Positions 11,978-25,379 of a stretch of DNA of 64,000 bases are shown here, piece by piece. The stretch lies in NCBI RefSeq assembly GCF_040054535.1, contig NC_090785.1, positions 7,251,501 through 7,315,500 on the forward strand, given 5' to 3'. Every line of letters begins with the position of its first letter. Position 1 is the first letter of the stretch. The position numbers and the translations under genes are program-made. The stretch comes from Antennarius striatus (lineage: Eukaryota; Chordata; Actinopteri; Lophiiformes; Antennariidae). The notes beneath the pieces were generated by a model that did not search any database, was not told the DNA's origin, and worked only from the letters and a program-made list of their open reading frames with translations.

Positions 11978-14900
11978 ATGGCAGCAAAGCTAAATTTGTC
12001 GGTGTCGCTGGATTCACAACTTTCGTCTTCACACAACCGGTCTGTGTCTAGTCGGAGCAGTAACAGAAGTCTGAGAGTCGCAGAGCAGGAAAGAAAGAAA
12101 AATGAGGCGGAGGACCCATTTGTTCTGGCCCTGAAGTACTTCTCTGACGGTAGGACGACGATAACAAATATGCCAATCAATATGGTGACGGACTTCTACC
12201 AAATATTCTAGCTAGCTGTTCTTAATTTCTGTTTCAAGTTATGGTATGAAGAAATTGGTTGTGGAAGAACCTTTTTTTTATTTTTTTTATTTTTTAATCT
12301 TTATGGCTTTGGGGCTAGATATCAAGTAACAATGCAGGTTTCGTGAAATCACCTCTCTCTTCGAAGCTGTCGACACAAAACGTTCTAAATACAGCACTCA
12401 CAAAATATCTGAACTGGCAGAATAAACCGGCTTGTGTACATAGCCAGCCGGTCAGTATATAAACACAACAACAGTAAACAAATGCACTGCACATAATGGA
12501 AAACAGTCAGACGTGACTAAAGAAAAAAAAACCCCATTAGTGTCATACATTAAATTAACAAAGAGTCAAGGGATTTAAAAATGACCTGCTGGATTTCTTT
12601 CCACATCTGTGTGGTTTGTGTCACATTTCAATAACAAGCTGTAATTAATTCCTTATTAACTTTTAGTTTTAATTACATTCTTTTACCCAGTTGGTGCCCT
12701 GTCTGTCCCTCTCCAGCGTTAATTGCAGCTGTAATTCTCCTGGTGGACTGATGCAGCCTGCAGAATAAATAATGTTATTTGTGAGTGCTGGGCTTCTTCT
12801 GAGTCTCTGGAGGACATTTAAAGAGTCACACTCACTCCCCCTGACCCTAACCCAACCCAACAAGTTGGGGCTCATCCACAATTGTGACATCAGTCTCCTC
12901 CAGAAACCATACACGCACAAAATCTCATGTGCGATTGTTGACGTTGTTTCAGATGTCTTTACGCCCATTCTTTACCATTTCTCTATAGGATTAGGTTACC
13001 TTAACATGAGTGTGGCTATGTGGGGTGATAATTGTCCTGTAATCATGGGCATTCCTCCTTAAATGGTTTCTGACTCAAGACGTGTCATGGAAATCATCGT
13101 AGTTGAGAATGATCAAAAATACATATAGATTAAATATAGATTTTTAAAGTACAATAAATACTTTCTCAAACTGGGACAAAGCAAGTGATGTGCTTCTAAA
13201 TCTATAAACGGAATACTCATGTAGAGCATATTGTGAGCTGTAAATACTGCAAGTAAAGCGGTAATAGTCTACTAAGGAGGGTTTCATTCTGCCTCATTAC
13301 CATGTCATTGCGCTTGTTCAGGACAGAGACCTATAACCTATAACATTCTTAATTTCCCTTCGGGGATCAAAAGAGTATATTAAATTAAATTAAACCCTGT
13401 CAATGTGAAGCAAAACTCTGTTGCCAGTCTTAACATGAGTCCTGCATCACTGCAGATAAAGTTAAATGCATGCAGAAATTTTCCTTGGTAGGGGGGTTTT
13501 AGGCTTTATGTGTCCACCACTATGCAAAGAACAAACTCTTTGACTGATGATTCTTTGGTTTAATGATACTATGCAAACATTTCCAAACAAATTTGAGCTG
13601 TGTCTGCAAACAGTTTGGGTCTATATCAGACAGGCATGTCCCCTTGCATCAGGAGTATATGATTTATAGGTCAGGAGATCATTTCATTCATGCATAATTA
13701 ATTTGATTTGACATCTTTTGCTGAAACAAAGGCATTGTTGTCTATGTAGCTAGGTTACATTACACTGATAAAGCAGCATTTATTTTCTTCTATCTTCTCA
13801 AATAGAGGTGATTATAACATTTTTATTTTATCAAATACAAAAAGATGTATTGACATTTTTTATTGTTGTAAAACTCTCAAGATTACATCAAAACAATGCA
13901 CTTCCTTTCACCAAACAAGCATCTAAATTTGACACAAGCTCTTGTATGAGTAAATCGTGAGTGCTGGACATTTTTAAAAATACACATGCACCTCAATATG
14001 CCTCTCCTTTCTGCAGTTGAAGCAGGCACTCCTGTGACTGGTAACAATGAAGTGGAGAGGAACCTTGTGCTGGTGGAGAAGATGGCCTACAATCGAGGAC
14101 TTTGCCCTGAAGCCATCTCTGTCATGCTGGAGTTTGCCATGAGCCTACGTATGGGTAAGACAAGTCATGCAGCAGCAGCTCAGCTCCACGTCTTCTGGGT
14201 TGGTTTGCTGGGAGGCAAGAGTGAGTTACTTTTGCTGAAAATTCTCGAGTGAGGTTAACTAAAACTAAAATTTGTGCATGGTATTGCTCTTCAATCTGTG
14301 ACATTATCCACTAAAGGGGTCATGGTTGAAATCATATGAACTTAAAAGTCACTGTTGCTTGAATGTGGATGATGTGCCAGACTCTTGACATTGTAGCTTA
14401 AATAAAGGCCAAATTTAACTTAAGGATATTGAGACCTTCTTTGTACATTTATGGTTTTGAATTGGCGTGTTAAACAAATAACATTTTGTTTGGTCTAAGA
14501 ACAAGATTTTGGAGCAATATCAATATCTGATCCAAACATTGTGCCTACAGGCCCACTTCTCTGTAAAGTGTCACGGAACCTGTTCTAAACTTTAGAGATA
14601 TTCTACTGACAATCTAAGAAGCAAACAAATGGAAAACAACAATGAAAATTCACCTTGATCTATCCAAATTCTAATTTATATGACACAGAAATCAAAACTT
14701 ACTTGCTACAGGATTTGTTTTGTGTTCACTTAAGCTTGTGTAGAACAGCAGACACAGAGGACAAATGTTTCTCTTTGTGCGCCTCTTAATGAACTCTTCA
14801 CACATGAGGGAATTTAGTTGTTTCCCTCCTGTTTTCTTTTGCTGCTCCCCTGGTTGCACCTTCATGAACACTTCCCCTGCAGTCAGGAATCAACAAGGAC

Positions 14901-17900
14901 AAACACAGACTAATTACAGCATGACACAGTACGTTGTTTATAACTGCGCAAAAGCATGCTGAAATTGTCATTTGCATGAATCCCAAGGTTAGTCTATGGG
15001 AGCTGGAAGCCTTCCATTGTTTTCCTCCTCATATTTTGTGAATTCATCACTCTTCCGTGGGCCAGATGGGAAGCTTTGACGGGATGGATGGGGTCTACAT
15101 GCTGCCATTTGACAAACACTGCTCTATAGCGCGTGATGAGTCTGTGTGATCACGCTTCAAGCAAGTGTAACCTTGGACAGTTTTTCTGTTTCGCCACATT
15201 TTTAAACAGAAATTTGTGTAATAAGCAACAGTGAAAGTAATGTGCAGCCAAATATCCCTTATGTAGTAAATATGGTGATTGTATGTCTTCACCATGTTGT
15301 ATCTGTGGGCTTATGACACAACTGATAATTGTAATGTTTTAAACTTATTATTTCTGTAAATCTTTCTGAAGGGACAACTCTTTGTGGCCGGGTGCTGAAG
15401 TGTTTGCTTCCCACCACTGGGGTGCCGCAGGAAGCAGTCGTGCGAGCGCTGGTTTGGCTAGGAGTTGGAAAAATACCCATCACCACACAAGTAAGGGCAC
15501 AGAAATTTTGATTTGTTATTAATATTGCGCTGTTGTTGTTAATTATGGTACTGATAGTAATATAATGATTAATTAAAATAAAAAATGGTTCCTTTTGGAA
15601 ATTTATCAGAAGTACAATATACAGTATATAAGTGAATGTTGCTTTGCCTGCTTTTGGCTCTGTGTATGTTTTCATTTATTGAACCACATCTAATCACTAA
15701 TTCCATATGTAATTTCTAGGTTCTTTTTGTAAAGTGGGTGTTGACCATATTTGACATGATTGATGCAAAGGACCAACTTCGAGCCATTTATGGCTTCATC
15801 TTCAACTTTGTAACAGAAGAAAATCTGGTAATTTTTTACTAATATTTTTATTTTTTAGTAAGATTTTTGTTTGAATAGGATGGTTTGAGTGATCGTGACT
15901 GCAACACTTTTATGTAACAGGACCTACTGAAAAAGTGACCAAATATGAAGTTATTTTTCTCATGTTTTCAGTGTCCTTTCATCTGCCACTTATTGTACCT
16001 TCTAACCAGAAAGGAAAGTGGTAAGTTCCGTTTACACCTGAAGTGTACTGGCATTTTACTCATATTTTCTGGTTCCCTCCATTAATTCCTCTCATTTTCT
16101 CAAGCAAGTGTTATTCACTACTGTTTTTTTTCCCCCTACTTATAGTGCGAGTCTTCAGAGTCAGAAAGCTACTGGAGCTCCAGTCCAAGCTGGTAAACAT
16201 GCTGACATGATGTTTTTCAGAATCTTATATAAAAGCCTCGATTGTAGTTTTCACTTCATGACCATTTAAGTCTCATCAATCCAAAATCTTAGGGATGTTG
16301 TTAAAGCATCGTTGGTGATTGTTATATTCTGTTTCGAAATGAAAACACAGGGAAGGCAGCCATTCCTCCTCCACCTACTGTCACTTTACAAAGTCTTTTG
16401 TCCTGAACTGGTGACGCTTTCTATTCCATCACGAATGAAGGTTTGTACATGGACTGTGCAGTTAATAATCATTATTTATAATACTGTAAGACTCTTTATC
16501 CTCTAAAAGCACAAAAGGAATAGCATGCTCTCTGTTTTTGCTTTTTTCGTAGATTGGCTTTAGGAACCACAATTCCCCCTGGAAATCAGCATTGATCGGT
16601 GTCCAGAAGAGGAATGGCTCCCAGGTTGCCCCCGGCAACAGTCTGGCCTTCACGATTAAAGATAGGACCAACTCAAGGAAAAGGGTATGACCAATCGCAA
16701 ACATGGACACATCTGCTGGCACCAGATTGTTTTATTTTGCAAACCAAGTGCAAATATATTAAGCGAAACACACAATCCAGACTAAAGGCAACACAATTTT
16801 ATCAGCAAAATGCAGAAAGTGCTATGTATGAATGTGTAAATCAATTAATCTGTTAGTGGCTCTGTCCCATCATTAGTGCATTGGTAGATTTGACTATAAT
16901 TATATTTGTGTACTTCTCCAAATTGTATGTAACTTATAATCTTGACAAAAGCACACATCTTGATGTGTGCTTTAGGGTTTTTTTCTCACAGGTCCCTGCA
17001 GTGACTTGGAAACAAAATCTAATTAAAAGAAACTTTTGTACCTCAAGTACAACACATACCAGTACATTACTTCAGTAATTCAGTTCCTCCATTTTGTGTG
17101 ATTGTATCACAGAACAAAAGCAAAAAGAAACTGCTTGGAGACAATAGGATGCAATGAAAGGAGAGGCACTCCGACACAAGAGTTCGTTTCTCTTGATCTC
17201 TAAACTGAGATCTGAAGGATAATGCAATTTTCCAGAGAATAAATCAATCAGCATGTGGTGCTTTTATGCATTTCTATATGCTCTTTAAAAGGGAACCTTC
17301 TCTTCGCAGCATAATTTACCATAATTTTATACTTACGTAAGAATTGAATCAGCATTATACTGGGAACCCAAGGTTAAAACTGAAGTTAACATGGATAACA
17401 CCACTCTGAAGGGAAACCCGTGGATCTATCTATATTAATGATAAATATATATACATATCCACGCTCTTATTTTCTTTTTCAGAAACACAACCACCTTAAC
17501 CTGCCAGCATTGAGTGCTGCAGTCAATAAACAGCCTCAGTCTGAGCCTTCATCCATCAGACAGGTGATCCCCCTGGTCCAGGTCCACTCCTTTACTCAAC
17601 TGCTGGAAAATATACATCGAATAGAGGTAAGTCAGCTGAGAGATCTCTGACATGTTCATCTATCAGGTGCAGACACAAGGGCTGGAGGGCGTGTGATTGT
17701 TCAGGTTCTAAACGCAATGTATCCTCACAGCCACACGGTGGTGCTGTGCCCCTGTTATATTTTTCGTGTCTGATCTCAAAAATGTTCGTCCTCTCAATGA
17801 TCTTTGTCCTCTCTCCGTCCTTATCTGTGTTGTCCTAAATTTTGTTTTTTTTTCTTTTGATTGAACTCACATGTGGCCTTTCTTTCTGATGTGAGTCCTA

Positions 17901-20900
17901 GAAGCAAAAGATTGAGTTCATATGTGTTCAAGTGCTGCAATTTCATAACTGAAAGAGCAGCATCGTAACTTTCTATTTGCCCTGCAGGTTCAACAAAAGA
18001 AGAATAAAAAAATTAAATGTCTTGCCGGCTTTTATTTTGTTCCACATTAATTAATCAATTAGTTAACCTTGTTTCACTGCCTTTAAAGCCAGTGTAACCT
18101 ACTTTGCCATGACATAGGTAAAACAAATAAAAAGAGCTGATCACACTTACACAATTATTTAGCAGTTATTGATGAGGCATCATTGATTACCTCCCTTGCT
18201 GCCTATGTGTCTGCTGTCAAAGGATGAATGGTGCTTTGTTGGTTTAATAATAAAGTCTGTAATCTTCAAAGAATTGAGCTGTGTCCATTATACTCTAATA
18301 ATTTATCATAATTACACAGTCCACATATTGGGAGGCGACAGTTCATAAAGGACAGTGTAAACTATCCAGAGTGATGGAGGAAATGTCCTGATATTGGCAT
18401 TATGGAGATTACTGGGGACAAAAATATTAGTCCAGTAGCAGATTATAGGACCACTCATTGAAAACAAGGACATAAGCTTCATTTTATTCTGTAGCAGGTA
18501 AAATAGATTAATTTGAAAGTAACTTGATATTTTTCTACCTGTATATTTCTGTCTGTAGCTCCAGAACCATATGATTTATCTTCTAGTTGTTTTCTCATCT
18601 TTGTCCATGTGGTTGTTAAATAATTTTCTCCTCTCAGTTATTTTGTCTAAGGTGTGTTTACCATCTCTTTATTTTAATTCCACCAGTTGCCCTCTCAGAT
18701 GGGCTCACTGCTGGGATCCAGCCTGGTGCTGCAGTACCTCGACTGTGTGCAGGATGAGTCTGCCCTCCTACGCCTCAATTTCTGGCTGGGCTGCGCTCTC
18801 CATGAAGGTAAGCGAAGAGGAGAAGCAGCCACCAAACTGCTGTGACATCATCTGTTAGAAAAATTCATAGGGAGCAAAAGACCTTGGATTGAACCCCAGT
18901 GCTTGACTTAATTGGCACTTTAAAGGATTTCTCTCAGAGAGGGGTTTAAAAGAGACTGGAGTTCTGACCGAATGAAAATACATCAAATCTTAAACTTGCT
19001 GTTTTGTATTGCTTGTTTTTTCAATTTCTGAATGCCATTGTTGCTATTTCTTTGAAGAATTTTTCTTCTGTGCTGATGGAGGAGCGTCACAGAATTCAGA
19101 GGAAACACTGCAGTTTTTGAACAAGCTGCTCTCCTCCCAGCAGTTCCTCCAGGTGAGTTTCACATCCGACAGATCAACAGCTTCTGCAATACCAATACAT
19201 GCTGTTCATCATAATTGTACCTACATATATCAGGGTTATTAATAGTCAAGATTTCATTACTTTTTAATTTTTCCTATAACAGGAAGGCTTTTCCAGTTCA
19301 GAGGTTTTTCTTTACAAATTCCTCAACGTGTGGGACGGCGCCCTCCTCCGCCCACAGATCCTCAACCTGCTGAGCAACATTCCCGTCATCCCCAGCTCCC
19401 GTGAGTTTTGCTTTCAAACTTTGGGTTTCTTTCACCATATTTATAGTTCTGTTGTTTTGTCTCTCTCTGTCAAACACACAAACTTCTTTTTTCCGCATCC
19501 TGTCGCACAGCATCACTTCTATATTACCAAGGCAATGAACTACATCGTGCCTTATCTTAGAAATCGCGCCACGGTGCATGAATTATGCAACAGGTACAAA
19601 TGTAACATCCTGTCTCCACTGTTTCAGAAATTGGACGGCTTCTGTTTGAGCCCCTCATGCAACTCTTCTTTACATCCTCGATGTTTTTCAAGGTAGGCTT
19701 GTCTCTCTATGAGTCACATGGAATGAACTTGCTCAAGTAGTTGGGAAAAAAAAGCCTGATAACAGAACACTGTGTTCTAATAATTTCTAGCATTTGACTT
19801 CAAACAGATTCCATTGCATTTAGCCTTAGCAAATGCTGTCATCACTAGAAATTCTCAGAGCAAACAGTGAAAAGTAGTATCGTCTATTTTCAAATTTAGA
19901 CAAAACACTTTGCACAGCATCATTTTTAAAGCTGGCTGGCCTCTGACTTGTGGTCTGCTAAATTAGAGGAACATGAAGAGCAATTGGTGGTTTGCATTTA
20001 AACAAAATTGAGGCTAATGTGTTTTGTGCATACTAAATAAATCAGAACACACAAGGCCAAATTGCCAACTGACTGGTTTTTGACAAACAAAGTGGCCTTT
20101 AAGTGGCACTTGTGTTAAATGTAAAGTACAACACAGTGTTCATTCTCCATCAAAGTTCACTTCTATGAGAATGTTTATAAAATCTTACCCGTTCAAGCAA
20201 AGCTAAATACAAAAATAAACAAAAAAATTAATAAAAAAGTCTATCAGCAAGTTAGTCTGTTCAATACTTTTGCTTTCCTTGTGTGTGTTGGTGCAGTGTG
20301 GACTGATGGAGTGTCTGACTAACATGCTGTTAAAGTGGCTGACCTGGCACTCGGTGTACGCTTTGGAGGACGACTTGGACATCAGCCTCAGCAGCCACAC
20401 ATCCATGTGAGTCTCTTTTAGTTTGCTGCACAAAACTAACGCCCCGAGCATAAACATTCACCTTACATGTGAAACACCGTATGAATTCACTTGACAGCGT
20501 TGAGGGTTTTAAAAACAAGCCAGGATGTCTTTTCATGCTTGATCGGATCTTATAGATGTGATAAAAGTGTTGAGCGGTTGCCTCTGTTTTATTTACCCCT
20601 GGGGGGGGGGGCATCCTCATAAAAGAGCAAAGAAAAATACTGATCTTCCAGTTGACTCCATGATGGAATCAAATAATTGTTGTATTTGTGTTAACTTGTC
20701 TATCCTTTCTGTTGTTTGGACCTGTCGCACGCTTCAAAACGTTGTTCTGGTCCAAGTGTGTTTCTGACTCTCTGCTCTGCCCTCTGTCTCAGAAACATGA
20801 CTCTGTCTGGGTTCAAGGATTCGGTGATGGAGCTCATTCACTTTGTAGGTCGGCTGGCGTCTGTAGGAATCCAGCTGGAGAGCAGCCACTCTCTACTACT

Positions 20901-23804
20901 TAGCTTCACCCTGGACTTCTACGAGACGGTAAATGAGCTGAAGCTAATTATTATATCTGCCTTGTGGCTTTGTCGCCACCTGTTCCTGAATTTTACTAGT
21001 AGAATTGAATAATATCAGTTATTTAAAAATGTGTTATGTTACTACTCATAAAAGCAACATTCCATTGATGGTTTGAGACTCAATAGACTCCTTGAGTTTG
21101 GAATGACACTTATGTCTTCATCAGTTTGATCCACTTAAAATTCCAATGATTTCGTTTGTAGCCACCCACCTAGTTTCTAGGTAATCGGTTGAGTCTGTCA
21201 TGCACAATTGATGCAAATGGTCCAAAATGCTATGTCCTGCATTGTTTAGACAATAAACACATAAAAAATTGCTATAATGAGACCAACCTTCCCACAAAGT
21301 TAGGGGAATATTCATTTCATTGTTTCTCTGAAATCATGCTAATCGGCAGATGACAGACATAATATTGCCTCTTTGGTAGAGGTAGTAAATCCATAAAGTG
21401 AGCAAATGAAACTCTACGATCAATAACACTAATGCACACAGTATATCCCAATATTCTGAAAAGATGTCAGAGAAACTGCCAGAAGATTTGGATCTCCTCC
21501 AATTTAAAAAGATTAAGTTTGGTTTGAGCCTTACAACCAGGAGCTGCAGAATCCACAAATATTTTTCTCGTGCTCAGAACAAAAGTGAAGAAAAGAAGAT
21601 GAGTGTAAACAGTCATTCTCAGTGAAACTACAAAAAGGCATAAAGACTTCAGAAGACACACACCAGACATTGCATGTAGGAGTTTCTACTCTCTACTCTT
21701 ACTTTTCTCTTGGAATTTATAACATGTTCCTCTCTTCCCCCAGGTGTGTGACACGTTCCTGAAGTACGGCCTCCCCCTCATGGTGATGCCTCCGCCTGGG
21801 GTATTTTACCCAGCCCTGTTCGCCACTGACCCCGTTAGTGTGGACAGACTGGCCTACATCATGCACAGGTATGTGCTACTCCCTGTTGATAGCCTGTCAC
21901 AAAGCTAAAATTGGTTTTCCATACTGTGATAATGTTCCTGGAATCGAGAAACGCCACAGTGAAGGAAAACTGGAGCTTCATTGTTCTGTTTTTTTTTTTT
22001 TGACAGACAACAAGCTGTTTTGCAGTTGTACTTCATCACTGGTTTATTTTTTGTCTCTTCTTTGTGTTCAGATACAAAGTGAACTTGACATCAGCCAAGA
22101 ATCAAGAAAAACTCGCAGAGGTAAAGATGCAAATTTTTTTCTCACTTTGCACACCTGAAAATCAAATGTACCTTGTATTACAGAAATACATGGATGTGCT
22201 TCGGTGCACTGCACCGACTCATTGAGGCTCAGAGAAAGTAGTTTATCAGCAGTGATTTGATTAGACGAACTGATTTCTAACGGAAACCATCCATTTTGAA
22301 CGTGTTCCTTCTTTAAATTTGCATTCCAGCAGCTCCTCTATTCCGATGTGACTTTTTTATGTCTTTATTTACGATAGTAATTTTCATCTCTCTTCAGGAA
22401 TTCACAAGCATCCACCTACAGCTGATAACCTTTAATAACCTCTCAGAGGAGGACTTAAAAAGTTGATATTTTTATACACCTGCCACTGCGAGATGTGGAT
22501 TCACAAGTGCATAGCAGGCAGGCGGAAGAGTACTTGGAAAATGTCAGCTGCACTTCCACTTGGGAAAACTTAACTTTGTAAATGGCATGTGAATGACTCA
22601 GTAAAACAGACACCAGATTAGGATTGTTTTGTATTGATGGGATCAAATATCAAAAATGTGGTTTTGCTAATGTTAGTGTTAATTAGTGTTACCTTTTCAC
22701 TTTTATAAAGTGTTTTATTAGTACAGTTACAGCTACAGACAATGTATGTCTATCTACACACACAGTTCTACTTTCGTGATGATATTTTTTTGAAATTGCA
22801 CGGCGACACTAATCATTAAGTGAAAATCGGATGTTCTAAGTCCCTGCAGATTTGGAGAGTATTTTAGTCAGCCTCTGTCTATTCTTCACTCTGTTCTTTT
22901 TTTTTTTTGGTTCCCATTTCGATTTTCATTTTCCATTTCAGCAGGCCTTTCACATCAGCCGCCAGACATTCCGTGAGTTTAACCATTACATAGTGGTCAT
23001 GGTCAACTGCCTGTGGAACTCCAAAATGTTTCAAACCGGCGTTGGCGTACAGCTGGCAGAGGAGCTGCTGCTCAAGAGCAACGTGCCACAGGCCCAGACC
23101 CGCTTCAGCCTCATCCACCACCCTGCATTCATGAGCTACGCCGTTGACTTTCACCAAAAGGTGGGTTGTGCCTCATACAGGACCTCTAAGATGTGTTTTT
23201 CATTCTTTTTTAGGATGTTTTCAAACTGTAAGAGTCCGATAACAGCTCAGCGTGAAGCCAGTCTATGCAGTTTGGTTGACAGACTAGCTGGAAGACAAAC
23301 GCAGAATTAATGTATCTTTTATAGAAGACACATTAATACAGAAGGACTTTTCTATTATTAATAGGAGCCGCATGAGACAAGGTTTTCATCATGTTTAATA
23401 ATAAAGTGTACCTTTTTTGGTTTGGCCTAACTTCAACATCCAGCAGTGATCTTGTGAGATTTAGTCATGTGGGCTGACAATGAATATTAATGTTCTCTTT
23501 TTATCAGTGTTGGCCGGGAAGAAAAGATATGGACCTCAATTCCATAAAGGTACGAGGGGTCTCCTTCTCATTTCTCCATTTCTAACAGACTTCACATGTG
23601 GTTTGATATGCATCAACCATTTGTCAGTGATTTGGAGCGATCGCTTTGATCACACATCTTCAGATATCTGTGATGTGACTGGGTGTGTTTCCTTCTGCGT
23701 ATGTGTTTCAGGATTCCAAGCCGTGGAGTTGGTACCTGGAGTATTTGTTCAATCAGGGTTTTGATGGCCTGAAACAGTTTGTTCAGAGCAACATCAGCCG
23801 ATAG
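11978..23804 (+). CDS. cenpi: Centromere protein I (CENP-I, Mis6 family)
   Basis: Twenty coding exons: 11978-12149, 14017-14154, 15372-15490, 15720-15827, 15972-16020, 16146-16192, 16351-16440, 16553-16684, 17483-17626, 18687-18807, 19058-19152, 19283-19400, 19628-19692, 20297-20406, 20793-20928, 21744-21868, 22072-22120, 22942-23160, 23508-23549, 23712-23804. All junctions are GT/AG and keep one frame; 2172 nt, 723 aa (human about 756). The first 45 or so residues are Ser/Arg-rich and probably disordered; the rest is the helical Mis6 domain. Stretches I can match to human CENPI include FFTSSMFFK, LDFYE, IMHRYK, FREFNHY (616-622), HHPAFMSYAVDF and WSWYLEYLF (698-706). Known role: with CENP-H, -K and -M it forms a subcomplex of the constitutive centromere-associated network, needed for CENP-A loading and kinetochore assembly. 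An extra in-frame exon at 22398-22466 may give a shorter product. Exon 18 has a CAGCAG tandem acceptor, so one Gln (Q607) may be optional. Confidence 0.95.
13351..13400 (+). mobile_element. LINE 3' tail remnant in cenpi intron 1
   Basis: AATTTCCCTTCGGGGATCAA followed by an imperfect ATTAAATTAAATTAAA tail. This is the conserved terminal hairpin plus short tandem tail of teleost Rex1/L2-like LINEs. The body upstream is not recognisable. Confidence 0.55.
20601..20611. repeat. G11 homopolymer in cenpi intron 14
   Basis: Eleven G in a row preceded by CCCCT. A place where length is likely to vary between individuals or assemblies. Confidence 0.9.
22398..22466 (+). other. Candidate alternative terminal exon of cenpi
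   Basis: A good acceptor (pyrimidine tract ending CTCTTCAG at 22390-22397) is followed by an open frame in phase 0 relative to the end of cenpi exon 17 (22120). It encodes 22 residues (starting EFTSIHLQL, ending EEDLKS) then TGA. No good donor follows before the stop. If used, it would give a CENP-I of about 628 aa lacking the C-terminal 117 residues. It could instead be a chance frame or a decayed exon. Confidence 0.3.
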
Positions 23805-23984
23805 CTGGCAGCAGAAGACAGGGAGGATGACAGCCCGTCCTCAGAGCAGAGGTGGATGCTCGGCTCAGTGGAGAGGAAAAGCATCCGCTTGCGTCTTGCC
23901 AATTTTTTAAAACAGTTGTACATATTTCATCTACTCATCGCTTCAAAGCTCGCTACATGGAAGTGATCTGAGTGTCCTTTTTTA

Positions 23985-24110
23985 AAGATTTTTTTCCCAA
24001 TTTTTTTTTCTTTTTTGAATGGGCCTTCATTGGACAGAACAAGATGAAGAGACAAAGACAAAAAAATGTGGAGGAGAGACCAGGCCTTGACATGCTCCAG
24101 AGTTATATTG
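23985..24110 (-). mobile_element. Decayed tRNA-type SINE in the cenpi 3'UTR
   Basis: A T-rich start, then GGCCTTCATTGGACAGAACA and AGATGAAGAGACA, resembles in order the tail and body of the clearer minus-strand SINE at 38899-39062. The tRNA-like head is not recognisable. It lies between the cenpi stop and its likely poly(A) signal, so it would be transcribed in antisense orientation within the mRNA. Confidence 0.4.
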
Positions 24111-24626
24111 GAACTGCGGTTACAATAGGTAGCAAAGAAGTCGAGTGGCTGTCAAGGTTCTCTTGAGTGTCGTCTTATGTAAATAGATATATCTATTCTT
24201 ACTGATGATGACGATAATGAAGATTGTTATTCAGCCACTATAGTTTCCTGCCAAGGCTGTAAGTGGAGTTAGCAGAATTTTTGCATTTGGTACCTACAAT
24301 CAACACATTAATCTGTTGGGTTGGTATGGAATACGTGCTAAATGTTTTACATCACCAGAATGAACTATTTTACCACTTTAAAAACCCACATGTTAACTGA
24401 CTACTGGAAATATTAGTAACAAATCTAAATTATTTTCAGAGAAATCAGTCATTTGTTGTACAAAGTCAACACAACGTCGGTTCGACATAGTCGAGTACAT
24501 CTGAACATTCTTTATCTTACTGTTTGTTTTGTGTTTATATCTTTGTGTACAGCTTGTAATGTAAAAAAAACAACAACCCCTTCACTTTTGAACATTGTTG
24601 AAAACAAAGACTTTTACTCCAGAACC

Positions 24627-24632
24627 AATAAA
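24627..24632 (+). terminator. cenpi polyadenylation signal
   Basis: AATAAA 823 bases after the cenpi stop in AT-rich sequence, with a TGTTGTGTCTT stretch just downstream that could be the GU-rich element. An 820-base 3'UTR is reasonable. Confidence 0.5.
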
Positions 24633-25379
24633 ATTGATCTGTTGTGTCTTACTAACAACACACTGCAGGACGTCCCTGCCTACAACGCAGAAAGGTCTTG
24701 GGTTAAACTCTGAAGCTGATGCTGGGCAGTCGGGCCGTCTTGTCTTAATGGAGAAACACATCTGGGCTGTGAACAGACCCCTGGTTCCTTTGCCATCGGG
24801 CAGGACAAGGTCTCTCACCAGATACTGACTCACAATTTGTGACACCCTCAGCTAGTCTGATCTGGATGTGTGTATTAATACAGACGTGTTGATCCTGAAC
24901 CCTGATCTTAAGTGTTTATATATATTTTTCTATTTTGTCTATTAAATATCTAAAGCACTGAACACTTACACAACTTAACCTGAATTACCTTCTTTTGTCC
25001 CACCATGATTCAAAAGATGTTTGATTTCTCTTTATTCTTGAGCAGGTTGAATCTTTACCTCTAACAAAATACATAATTTACTAATTTTGGTTGGATGATG
25101 AGTCAAACTAGAATAGAATTTCTTACATTTTAAGCACTTTATTTCTCAGGGGATTATGTATAACTCTTGATTAATACAACCAGGCATATTTGGTTCCGAG
25201 TGAGCAGTGTGTGGACCGAAATAAAAATCCGTCAGATTGGCGCTTGCAAAACCCAGTAACCAGATATATTCAGAGGGTTCTGAGTCAGATTATGAATAAA
25301 GCCTGATTAAATGAAATGAAACGGAGGTCTACTGTTTAACTTCTCAAACCAATTATCAGAATTGCTCCTGCCCTAATCG
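24633..25379. other. Spacer between cenpi and the CpG-rich block, no gene
   Basis: No convincing frame on either strand. Around 25280-25320 the text ATGAATAAAGCCTGATTAAATGAAATGAAA looks like another short LINE tail, related to those near 36.4 and 38.3 kb. Confidence 0.5.

Noticed and set aside
15289..15675. Minus-strand 128-codon frame
   Set aside because: It is the antisense shadow of cenpi exon 3 and flanking introns.
22852..23310. 152-codon frame taken as one exon
   Set aside because: Only 22942-23160 is cenpi exon 18; the rest is intron read-through on both sides.
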